From positions 1 through 5,434 of the forward strand of contig CAAGIF010000258.1 in the NCBI GenBank assembly GCA_900769845.1: a DNA stretch of 5,434 nucleotides, read 5' to 3'. Below the pieces are notes generated by a model. It ran no database searches, was not told where the DNA came from, and was given only the letters and a program-made list of their open reading frames with translations. A program made the translations under genes and the position numbers. The stretch is from an uncultured Oscillospiraceae bacterium (GTDB taxonomy: Bacteria > Bacillota_A > Clostridia > Oscillospirales > Oscillospiraceae). Below, in pieces: positions 1 through 4,747 of the stretch (positions within the stretch are counted from its first letter, which is position 1; each line of letters starts with the position of its first letter).

Positions 1-326
1 CTCAGGCAGTCCATGGCGTAGCCCGCCACCGTCTCACCGGAAACGGGGGCTGTGGTTTTCAGGGCGCGGCCGGGCTTTGCCGGCTCCGTGGGCTTCTGGG
101 TGGGTGTGGCAGGATCGGTTTCCTGAGGCTTAGTTGCCATCACAGGAATATCCTCCGTGGCTGCGGCCTGCACAGAGGCCTGAACCTCCGGCTCCTGCAG
201 GACCGGCTGGGTTTCGTTGGCATTTCGGTAGTACATATAGCCAGAGATCCCGATTGCGGCAGCGCACAGGACCAGGGCTATGTAGTAGCCCTTACCGAAC
301 ACGCCGCTGTGTTTGTTGTTGCGCAT
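1..326 (-). CDS. M23-family peptidase-like (SpoIIQ-type) membrane-anchored protein, N-terminal part
   Basis: Partial: 108 codons are visible and the gene runs off the left edge. The start is an ATG at 326-324, supported by GGAGG at 336-340 eight to nine bases upstream. The protein has a short basic, Asn-rich N-terminus, one hydrophobic segment at about residues 14-32 (signal anchor), then a low-complexity linker rich in Pro, Thr, Glu and Ala (about 36-90), then the beginning of a folded domain at about 91 (TTAPVSGETVAGYAMDCL). This anchor-linker-PVSGE architecture fits SpoIIQ-like M23 (LytM) proteins of Clostridia, where the peptidase domain follows. In sporulating Firmicutes SpoIIQ spans the mother cell-forespore space, while other M23 proteins remodel peptidoglycan. 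The catalytic HxxxD and HxH motifs would lie outside the window, so enzymatic activity cannot be judged. A terminator separates it from the ATPase gene upstream, so it probably has its own promoter in 327-396; I see no convincing one. Family assignment is from memory of related proteins. Confidence 0.5.
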   Translation of the reverse strand, partial: MRNNKHSGVFGKGYYIALVLCAAAIGISGYMYYRNANETQPVLQEPEVQASVQAAATEDIPVMATKPQETDPATPTQKPTEPAKPGRALKTTAPVSGETVAGYAMDCL

Positions 327-396
327 AGTTAAGCACCTCCGAAGCTGATTATTGCCAGATTTCGGAAACTTAAACAGGGGAATCGGAAAAATCCGC

Positions 397-427
397 AAAA
401 AAAGCAGACCCGCCGAAGCGGGTCTGC
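397..427 (-). terminator. Rho-independent terminator of the ATPase gene
   Basis: Perfect 10-bp GC-rich stem (404-413 with 418-427), read on the minus strand as GCAGACCCGC, loop TTCG, GCGGGTCTGC, followed by seven T residues (403-397). The C(UUCG)G tetraloop is the exceptionally stable type. It begins 13 bp after the ATPase stop codon and separates that gene from the M23-like gene downstream. Confidence 0.5.
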
Positions 428-440
428 AAACCGTATGGAA

Positions 441-1637
441 TTAAGCCTCCAGGTTGATGCCGGTCTCCTTGTTGAAGACATGGCAGACATGACCTGCGAA
501 GTTGAACTTCACAGCGGCGCCGCTGGTGAGAGCGGAAACCTCTGCGACGGTCATATTCATGGTGGAAACCACCACGACCACGTCCCGGCCCATAGCGGTG
601 ACGTGCAGGTGGACGGAGGAACCCATCATTTCGGATACGTCGACCTTGGCATCGATGCCGGTCTGCTCCAGCTCGATATGCTCGGGACGGACGCCCAGAA
701 CGATATCCTGCGCTTGGACACCGTTGTTTGCCAGGCGCTCCTGCTTGTCAGCGGACAGCTCGACAGTGATGTTCTCCAGCTCGATGGCGTACTTGCCGTC
801 CTTCTTAACCAGCTTGGCATCGAAGAAGTTCATCTGAGGAGTGCCGATGAAGCCGGCGACGAACAGGTTATAGGGATGATTGAACACTTCCTGAGGCGTA
901 CCGATCTGCTGGATGAAGCCGTCCTTCATAATGACGATCCGATCGCCCAGGGTCATAGCCTCGGTCTGGTCGTGGGTAACATAGATAAAGGTGGTGTTGA
1001 TACGCTCGCGGAGCTTGATGATCTCGGCGCGCATCTGGTTACGCAGCTTGGCGTCCAGGTTGGACAGGGGCTCGTCCATCAGCATGACCTGAGGATCGCG
1101 AACGATAGCGCGGCCGATGGCAACACGCTGACGCTGACCGCCGGACAGAGCCTTGGGCTTGCGGCCCAGGTACTGGGTGATGTCCAGGATCTCAGCAGCC
1201 TGCTTAACAGCTCTGTCGATCTCATCCTTGGGGGTATGGCGGAGTCTCAGAGCGAAAGCCATATTTTCATAAACAGTCATGTGGGGATACAGAGCATAGT
1301 TCTGGAAAACCATGGCGATATCCCGATCCTTGGGGGCTACATCGTTGACCAGACGGTCGCCGATATACAGCTCGCCTTCGGAGATCTCTTCCAGACCGGC
1401 GATCATACGCAGGGTGGTGGATTTACCGCAGCCGGAGGGACCGACCAGAACGATAAATTCCTTGTCCTTGACTTCCAGATTGAATTCCTGGACAGCCACG
1501 ACGCCCTTATCGGTGATCTGCAGATTGACCTTCTTCTCTTCGGGCTGATCGCCATTCTTCTTTTTCTTGGCCTTCTTTGCATCGTCGCCGTTGTGGGGGT
1601 AGATCTTCTTGACATTCTTCAGGGTTAAACTTGCCAT
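441..1637 (-). CDS. msmX: MsmX/UgpC-type carbohydrate ABC importer ATP-binding protein, orphan
   Basis: A 398-residue ATPase that would energise ABC importers for sugars or oligosaccharides (CUT1 type) at the inner face of the membrane. Every ABC motif is intact: Walker [10 protein letters not shown] (66-74), Q-loop Q112 in [13 protein letters not shown], signature LSGGQRQR (164-171), Walker B VMLMDE (184-189), D-loop SNLD (192-195) and switch H222. About 290-398 is the regulatory TOBE/OB region, including [10 protein letters not shown]. An unusual Lys/Asp-rich insertion of about 30 residues (15-45) lies before the first conserved strand, making the protein longer than the usual ~365-370. No permease or binding-protein gene is adjacent, which fits a shared ATPase such as B. 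subtilis MsmX; the UgpC name is equally possible. The ATG at 1637 has no Shine-Dalgarno nearby (see the leader entry). Apart from codon 4 (TTA), the gene avoids TTA, CTA and TCA throughout, a bias expected of highly expressed genes. Confidence 0.5.
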   Translation of the reverse strand: MASLTLKNVKKIYPHNGDDAKKAKKKKNGDQPEEKKVNLQITDKGVVAVQEFNLEVKDKEFIVLVGPSGCGKSTTLRMIAGLEEISEGELYIGDRLVNDVAPKDRDIAMVFQNYALYPHMTVYENMAFALRLRHTPKDEIDRAVKQAAEILDITQYLGRKPKALSGGQRQRVAIGRAIVRDPQVMLMDEPLSNLDAKLRNQMRAEIIKLRERINTTFIYVTHDQTEAMTLGDRIVIMKDGFIQQIGTPQEVFNHPYNLFVAGFIGTPQMNFFDAKLVKKDGKYAIELENITVELSADKQERLANNGVQAQDIVLGVRPEHIELEQTGIDAKVDVSEMMGSSVHLHVTAMGRDVVVVVSTMNMTVAEVSALTSGAAVKFNFAGHVCHVFNKETGINLEA

Positions 1638-1804
1638 AATACTTTGACTCTAGATACACCGAATCCTCGCGTGTACCCTTGCGTGACGCCGGGTAAAACA
1701 GCGACCGCTTTACGACAGGTCTCCACACTGCCGCACCGTGAGTCTAACGGATATTTCCTCCTTTATTTTAGTGAATTTGGGTCTATTTTGTGGAGTAGGC
1801 CTAA
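1638..1804 (-). promoter_or_regulatory. Long structured 5' leader of the ATPase gene with a distant Shine-Dalgarno
   Basis: The leader from the inferred start point to the ATG is about 167 nt. A consensus AAAGGAGG lies at 1764-1757, 119 nt before the ATG, with no start codon at usable distance behind it. Immediately before the ATG there is only CTAGAGTCAAAGTATT, no ribosome-binding site. Between them I see potential hairpins on the minus strand: CGGCAG/CTGTCG (1733-1728 with 1718-1713, one G-U); TACCC/GGGTA enclosing GCG/CGC (1695-1674); and ACAC/GTGT plus CGA/TCG with one bulged G (1674-1656). GACTC (1744-1740) can pair with GAGTC (1650-1646), which would close the whole domain. The structure is drawn by eye, not folded by software. 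I do not recognise it as a known riboswitch. Confidence 0.5.
1757..1764 (-). promoter_or_regulatory. Orphan Shine-Dalgarno AAAGGAGG
   Basis: An eight-base perfect complement to the 3' end of 16S rRNA. The nearest candidate start downstream is a GTG 20 nt after it, which opens only an eight-codon ORF, and that spacing is too long. The site therefore either serves the ATPase gene through RNA folding, acts as a ribosome standby site, or is left over from a rearranged leader. Confidence 0.5.
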
Positions 1805-1809
1805 TCCAC
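1790..1809. promoter_or_regulatory. 20-bp near-perfect palindrome, candidate operator of the ATPase promoter
   Basis: The half sites GTGGAGTAGG (1790-1799) and CCTAATCCAC (1800-1809) are inverted repeats with a single mismatched pair (1795/1804) and no spacer. The palindrome starts one base downstream of the proposed -10 box at 1816-1811 and covers the predicted transcription start, the usual place for a repressor operator. In RNA it could form only an imperfect hairpin without a loop, so a protein-binding site is the more natural reading. The cognate regulator is unknown; LacI- or GntR-type sugar regulators would suit the gene but nothing in the sequence identifies one. Confidence 0.5.
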
Positions 1810-1810
1810 C

Positions 1811-1839
1811 TGGATAAAAACATTCTATCACAATGTCAA
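1811..1839 (-). promoter_or_regulatory. Sigma-A promoter of the ATPase gene
   Basis: Minus-strand TTGACA (1839-1834, perfect -35), 17-bp spacer, TATCCA (1816-1811, weak -10). An alternative within the same stretch is an extended -10 TGATAGAAT (1830-1822) with TTGCGG 17 bp further upstream (1850-1845). Either would start transcription at roughly 1804-1815 and give a leader of about 170 nt. Confidence 0.5.
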
Positions 1840-1900
1840 AGCCCCCGCAAGGGTTCCTTTTTTACAGTTTTTCGCAGGGGAAATTAGTCACTTTGCTAAA

Positions 1901-1929
1901 GAAAAAGCGGCAGATTTACTCTGCCGCTT
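1901..1929 (-). terminator. Terminator overlapping the stop codon of the EamA transporter gene
   Basis: Perfect 10-bp stem AAGCGGCAGA (minus-strand arm 1929-1920 pairs with 1914-1905) with a five-base loop, followed by a T-rich run (1906-1902, then TTT after one C). The TAA stop codon of the transporter (1918-1916) lies in the loop and the last coding codons form the ascending arm, so coding sequence and terminator overlap. It isolates the transporter from the ATPase gene promoter. Confidence 0.5.
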
Positions 1930-2803
1930 GATTTTCTTTTGTATGGCTCCATTCGTTCCATAGGGTAAAACCAAGGATCAGCGCGCCGCCGATCAGCTGA
2001 AAAATCCCCAGTTTCTCCGAAAGGAGGAGTACGGAAACCGCCACCGCTGTCAGAGGATCTATGTAGCTGAGGATCGCCGCCTCCTGACCGGAAAGATCCT
2101 TCAGCGCAGAAAAGTACAAACAGTAGGTCAGACCCGTATGCACGAAACCAACCACCAGCAGGCAGCCCCAGCCGGAGGCATCCAGACTTCTGATCTGCCA
2201 CTGTCCCCGGAGCGCCACATAGGGAAGCAGAACCGCCACCGCCGCCAGGAACTGATAAAATGTCCGGCAGATCCCGCCGGTGCCGGTGATTTTCTTGTTT
2301 AGCAGCATAACGCAGGCGTAACACACCGCCGCTCCCAAGCCGAAGATCACCCCGGTAAAATGGGTGGTTTTCTCCTCGGTATCTCCCAAACCGGTGATCA
2401 GTAAGATACCAATGGTTGACATAACAAAGCACAATACCTGCTGCCAAGACGGTTTTTCCCGGAACAGAATGGGACAGACAGCCATAACGATCACCGGAGC
2501 AAAGTAGTAGCTCAATGTGGCCACGGATACCGTGGTATAGCGGTAGGCTTCAAACAGCAGGATCCAGTTTACGCCCATGGCGGCGCCGGAAAGAAACAGC
2601 AGCGCAGGCTCGCCGTCGGCAGGCTTTTTGGAAAAACGGCGCTTTCCGAAGATCATCACTCCGCCCAGAAGCAGGGATGCCATGATTGCCCGATACAGGG
2701 CCAACTCTCCGGAGGAAAGATCGATATGGCGGACAAACAGACCCAAGGTGCCAAAAATCACCATGGAAAGGATCATATTTCTTCTTGCCTCGGACCGTTT
2801 CAT
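1916..2803 (-). CDS. EamA/DMT-superfamily permease (drug/metabolite transporter)
   Basis: A 295-residue integral membrane protein with about ten hydrophobic segments arranged as two EamA repeats (about residues 8-140 and 148-285), the normal size for the DMT superfamily. Recognisable family features are a glycine-containing first helix (IFGTLGLFVRHIDLSS), the RAIMASLLLGG stretch, the end of repeat 1 (VSVATLSYYFAPVIVM... FREKPSWQQ), and the equivalent end of repeat 2 (AAILSYIDPLTAVAVSVLLLSEK ending in an IGGALIL helix). Such proteins export amino acids, nucleobases or other metabolites with proton exchange; the substrate cannot be predicted here. I place the start at the ATG 2803-2801 (MKRSEARR): a GTG at 2839 is also in frame but lies upstream of the likely transcription start and adds a polar stretch unlike family N-termini. 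The Shine-Dalgarno is weak (AAGAGAGAC). The gene lies 60 bp after the DUF4363 stop but has its own promoter, so it is probably a separate unit with some read-through. Confidence 0.5.
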   Translation of the reverse strand: MKRSEARRNMILSMVIFGTLGLFVRHIDLSSGELALYRAIMASLLLGGVMIFGKRRFSKKPADGEPALLFLSGAAMGVNWILLFEAYRYTTVSVATLSYYFAPVIVMAVCPILFREKPSWQQVLCFVMSTIGILLITGLGDTEEKTTHFTGVIFGLGAAVCYACVMLLNKKITGTGGICRTFYQFLAAVAVLLPYVALRGQWQIRSLDASGWGCLLVVGFVHTGLTYCLYFSALKDLSGQEAAILSYIDPLTAVAVSVLLLSEKLGIFQLIGGALILGFTLWNEWSHTKENQAAE

Positions 2804-2829
2804 TTTGCTGTCTCTCTTTTGTTTTTGAC

Positions 2830-2858
2830 ACCATACCACAGAAATCCGGCCTCGTCAA
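2830..2858 (-). promoter_or_regulatory. Promoter of the EamA transporter gene
   Basis: Minus-strand TTGACG (2858-2853), exactly 17 bp, then TATGGT (2835-2830) preceded by TG one base away (extended -10, TGGTATGGT). Transcription would start near 2823, about 20 nt before the ATG at 2803. The -35 box begins six bases beyond the DUF4363 stop codon, filling the short gap economically. The same -10 sequence, TATGGT with upstream TG, appears in the DUF2975 operon promoter. Confidence 0.5.
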
Positions 2859-2863
2859 TGCTG

Positions 2864-3244
2864 TCACAGCAGATTCCACCAGTTCAGGCTGTGTTCCTGC
2901 CCCAGGGCCTGCAAAAGCTCTGCCAGATGGACGCAGGTTCCGCTGAAAGACAGGGAATCCCGGGCCTGGCCGTAAATTTCCAGCTCCGCGAACAGGGCGT
3001 CAATGGAATCCATGGGCTGGTGATTGGATACGGAGGCGGTGACCCGCCGCATTTTTTCCCAGCTTGCGTTGGCTTTCTGCGCCAGATTCCGGGCCTTGTT
3101 CCAATCGTTCTGCATGGCGTGTTCCGCAGCCTGCTTCAGATTTTCCGCCTCCGGGCTGTGGATTTTTTCCATCTTTGCGGCGGCAAACTGGCTGATGATC
3201 AGCACCGCCACCAGCAGCGCTGCGCCCAACCACATCCGTTTCAT
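2864..3244 (-). CDS. DUF4363-family small membrane-anchored protein
   Basis: A 126-residue protein with an N-terminal hydrophobic segment (about residues 4-23, probable uncleaved anchor or signal peptide) followed by a soluble, largely helical, charged region. The helical part (about 25-85) contains a heptad-like Glu/Lys/Ala/Asn pattern with the paired tryptophans W48 and W62, typical of DUF4363, whose function is unknown. The start ATG overlaps the stop of the upstream DUF421 gene in an ATGA (3244-3241), with AAAGGAG at 3259-3253 eight bases before it, so the two are almost certainly translationally coupled. A longer in-frame extension into the DUF421 gene (to 3319) is open but is not needed given this ribosome-binding site. 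The DUF421-DUF4363 pair recurs in Clostridia to my knowledge, implying that the two act together at the membrane, the extracytoplasmic domain perhaps touching DUF421. Confidence 0.5.
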   Translation of the reverse strand: MKRMWLGAALLVAVLIISQFAAAKMEKIHSPEAENLKQAAEHAMQNDWNKARNLAQKANASWEKMRRVTASVSNHQPMDSIDALFAELEIYGQARDSLSFSGTCVHLAELLQALGQEHSLNWWNLL

Positions 3245-3918
3245 TGTCTCTGCTCCTTTCCAATCCAGATCACCCGGTCTTTTTGATCCACCGACAGGAT
3301 CAGCGTTCCCGGAATACACGCGCCGTACTGCCCCAAAATCTGATGCACCCAGGCAAGATCCTTTCCCGCCAGGGCAAGATTCTGGCGAAAGAGATATCCG
3401 TCTTCAATAATAGTAACAGGAAGATACCGATCCTTGGGATGGATTCCAGCTTCTTTGGCAGAGGCGGGCGCCTCTGCCGGATAAGGAAATACGGAGAGAA
3501 GTCCGTTGGTTTCCAGAATGGCATACTGCACGGTGCGGATATCCAGGATATCCTTTTGACGCAGGAATCCGGAAAGCTCGTCCAGAGTCACCCGGGTGCG
3601 GCGGAGATTCTCCTGAAGGATCCTGCCGTTTTCAATCAGGATCACCGGCTTTCCGCAGAGTACCTTCCGAAGTCCCACGCTCCGCAGGGACAGGGCGGAC
3701 AGCACCAGCTCCGCCCCCAGCACTGTTAGAATGGGGAAAAGTCCTGCGATCAGGGGAATTCCGTCATCCTCCATGGGAATGGAGGCCAAATTCGCCACCA
3801 GCATGGTCACCACAAACTCCGAAGGCTCCATCTGTCCGATCTGCCGCTTGCCCATAAGCCGGACAGAACCGATGAGAATCAAATAAAAAAACAGCGTCCG
3901 AACATAGGATAAAATCAC
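3241..3918 (-). CDS. yetF: DUF421 (YetF-like) membrane protein
   Basis: A 225-residue protein, normal length for the YetF/YcaP/DUF421 family. Three hydrophobic helices fill the N-terminal third (about 5-20, 36-50, 55-77). Between the first two is the family motif RLMGKRQIGQMEPSEFVVTM (20-39), followed by NLASIPMED. The cytoplasmic DUF421 domain follows with GKPVILIENGRILQENL (89-105), the LDELSGFLRQKDILD segment (112-126) and VQYAILETNGLLSV (130-143). The exact biochemical role is unknown. DUF421 proteins of spore formers have been placed in the spore inner membrane, and the 2Duf protein of Bacillus spoVA2mob is tied to spore heat resistance, so an envelope or spore role is possible but inferred. 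The start is GTG at 3918: in-frame stops occur two and three codons upstream, and AGGTGAT (3930-3924) is a good Shine-Dalgarno at the right distance. It is the first gene of a two-gene overlapping unit with DUF4363. Confidence 0.5.
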   Translation of the reverse strand: MILSYVRTLFFYLILIGSVRLMGKRQIGQMEPSEFVVTMLVANLASIPMEDDGIPLIAGLFPILTVLGAELVLSALSLRSVGLRKVLCGKPVILIENGRILQENLRRTRVTLDELSGFLRQKDILDIRTVQYAILETNGLLSVFPYPAEAPASAKEAGIHPKDRYLPVTIIEDGYLFRQNLALAGKDLAWVHQILGQYGACIPGTLILSVDQKDRVIWIGKEQRQ

Positions 3919-3956
3919 CCATTATCACCTCAGCCTTAGGTTGCCCGGCTGGAAGG

Positions 3957-3985
3957 ATTTTATTTTCAAGGAACAAAAGATTGAA
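3957..3985 (-). promoter_or_regulatory. Possible promoter of the DUF421-DUF4363 unit
   Basis: Minus-strand TAAAAT (3962-3957, five of six matches to the -10 consensus) lies 39 bp before the GTG start. Seventeen bases upstream the best -35 is only TTCAAT (3985-3980, three of six), so this promoter is weak or needs an activator. No sporulation-type (sigma-F/G or E/K) promoter was evident by eye. Confidence 0.5.
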
Positions 3986-3996
3986 ATTTAATAAGA

Positions 3997-4017
3997 AATT
4001 ATTGACTTTCAATAATT
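3997..4017. promoter_or_regulatory. Perfect 9-bp inverted repeat over the -35 box, candidate operator
   Basis: Left arm AATTATTGA (3997-4005), spacer CTT, right arm TCAATAATT (4009-4017), a perfect inverted repeat. It extends outward to AAG/CTT if one A on the left is bulged. It covers the -35 hexamer TTGACT (4002-4007) of the plus-strand operon promoter, so a dimeric protein bound here would block RNA polymerase. The HTH protein encoded at 4507 is the natural candidate ligand (autoregulation); this is inference. It lies within the divergent intergenic region and might also affect the DUF421 gene. Confidence 0.5.
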
Positions 4018-4030
4018 CTTGTGATATGGT
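4002..4030 (+). promoter_or_regulatory. Promoter of the DUF2975-HTH-DUF4153 operon
   Basis: TTGACT (4002-4007), exact 17-bp spacer, TATGGT (4025-4030) with an extended -10 TG at 4022-4023. Transcription would start near 4037, which is also where the AAAAGGAGG ribosome-binding site begins (4037-4045), giving a very short leader of about 17 nt before the ATG at 4054. Confidence 0.5.
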
Positions 4031-4053
4031 ATGCCCAAAAGGAGGTATTTACC

Positions 4054-4497
4054 ATGAAAATTCCCGCTTCTGCAAAGGTGACCCTGTGGGTCAACCGACT
4101 GATTGCTCTGCTTCTTGTGATCCTGATTTTTACCATGCCAATCCTGCTGCGGTGGTACAGCACCATCCGGATCATGGGAGTTCATGTCCCTGTTGTCATC
4201 TCCGTGGCGTTTTACTGCTGCTGCATTCCCGTTGCTGCTGCTCTGTGGGATATTGAGAAGCTGATGAAAAATATTCTGGCAGCGGTGGTGTTCCACCGCC
4301 GGAATGTCCGGCTGATCCGCCGGATCCGCTGGTACTGCCTTGCCACCGGTGTGATTTGTTTCCCTGCAGCTTTTTTCTATCCCCCGCTGATCTTCGTTTC
4401 TGTGATCATGGGCTTTTTGTCCCTGGTGGTCAGCGTGATCTCCGGTGTGATGAATACAGCCGTGGAGATTCGGGAAGAAAACGATCTGACTATCTGA
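4054..4497 (+). CDS. yoaS: DUF2975 (YoaS-like) four-helix membrane protein
   Basis: A 147-residue membrane protein with four predicted transmembrane helices (about 13-32, 45-64, 93-109, 111-132). Between helices 2 and 3 is the conserved amphipathic segment of the family (LMKNILAAVVFHRRNVRLIR, about 70-89), rich in Arg and likely on the cytoplasmic face. The C-terminus EENDLTI is characteristic of DUF2975. Function is unknown, but the family is commonly encoded directly next to a YozG-type HTH regulator, as here, suggesting that the membrane protein senses or sequesters and the HTH protein regulates. The ATG at 4054 is preceded by AAAAGGAGG at 4037-4045 with a spacing of eight bases; an in-frame ATG at 4021 falls inside the promoter and is excluded. 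It is first in an operon, nine bases before the HTH gene. Family call is confident; role is not known. Confidence 0.5.
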   Translation: MKIPASAKVTLWVNRLIALLLVILIFTMPILLRWYSTIRIMGVHVPVVISVAFYCCCIPVAAALWDIEKLMKNILAAVVFHRRNVRLIRRIRWYCLATGVICFPAAFFYPPLIFVSVIMGFLSLVVSVISGVMNTAVEIREENDLTI

Positions 4498-4506
4498 GGT
4501 AACGCC

Positions 4507-4731
4507 ATGGCAGTGATTGTAAATTTGGATGTTATGCTGGCAAAGCGGAAGATGTCTTCCCTGGAGCTTGCCCAGCGGATCGACCTGACCCCGGCGAATC
4601 TGTCCATTCTCAAAACCGGAAAGGCCAAGGCCATCCGGATGAGCACCCTGGGCGCCATCTGCCGGGAACTGAAATGCCAGCCGGGAGACCTTCTGGAATA
4701 TGTGGAGGATGAAGAACCCGGGCTGGAATGA
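4507..4731 (+). CDS. yozG: YozG-type XRE-family helix-turn-helix transcriptional regulator
   Basis: A 74-residue protein that is essentially one Cro/C1-type DNA-binding domain. It starts with the family signature MAVIVNLDVMLAKRKMS. The HTH comprises LELAQRID (19-26), the turn LT, and the recognition helix PANLSILK (29-36), followed by the TGKAKAIRMSTL loop and closing helices CRELKCQPGDLLEY (52-65). The short acidic tail (66-74) has no dimerisation or ligand domain. The ATG is preceded by GAGGT (4496-4500), which overlaps the TGA of the DUF2975 gene, so the two are probably translationally coupled. YozG-like proteins pair with DUF2975 proteins in many Firmicutes. It likely regulates its own operon through the inverted repeat at 3997-4017; that link is inferred from position only. 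Confidence 0.5.
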   Translation: MAVIVNLDVMLAKRKMSSLELAQRIDLTPANLSILKTGKAKAIRMSTLGAICRELKCQPGDLLEYVEDEEPGLE

Positions 4732-4747
4732 CTTTTGAGGAGGTATT

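Noticed and set aside
385..396. Small inverted repeat CGGA/TCCG near the ATPase terminator
   Set aside because: A four-base stem with an A/T loop is expected by chance and adds nothing to the strong terminator beside it.
435..1628. 397-residue open frame on the plus strand, opposite the ATPase gene
   Set aside because: It is the exact antisense register of a gene with all ABC motifs intact; no Shine-Dalgarno precedes its ATG, its product resembles no family, and its openness is explained by sense-strand avoidance of TTA, CTA and TCA.
1713..1740. Eight-codon upstream ORF starting with GTG after the orphan Shine-Dalgarno
   Set aside because: The GTG is 20 nt from the Shine-Dalgarno, too far for efficient initiation, and the peptide has no recognisable leader-peptide character such as repeated regulatory codons.
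1841..1863. Terminator-like sequence on the plus strand (CCC, GCAA loop, GGG, then a run of T)
   Set aside because: The stem is only about three base pairs and no plus-strand gene reads into it.
2804..2839. Upstream in-frame GTG start for the EamA transporter
   Set aside because: It lies upstream of or at the predicted transcription start near 2823 and within the promoter region, and adds a polar stretch not expected before the first helix; the ATG at 2803 is preferred.
2726..3286. 186-residue plus-strand open frame opposite DUF4363 and the transporter start
   Set aside because: No ribosome-binding site, no family resemblance, and it spans two genes and a promoter on the other strand.
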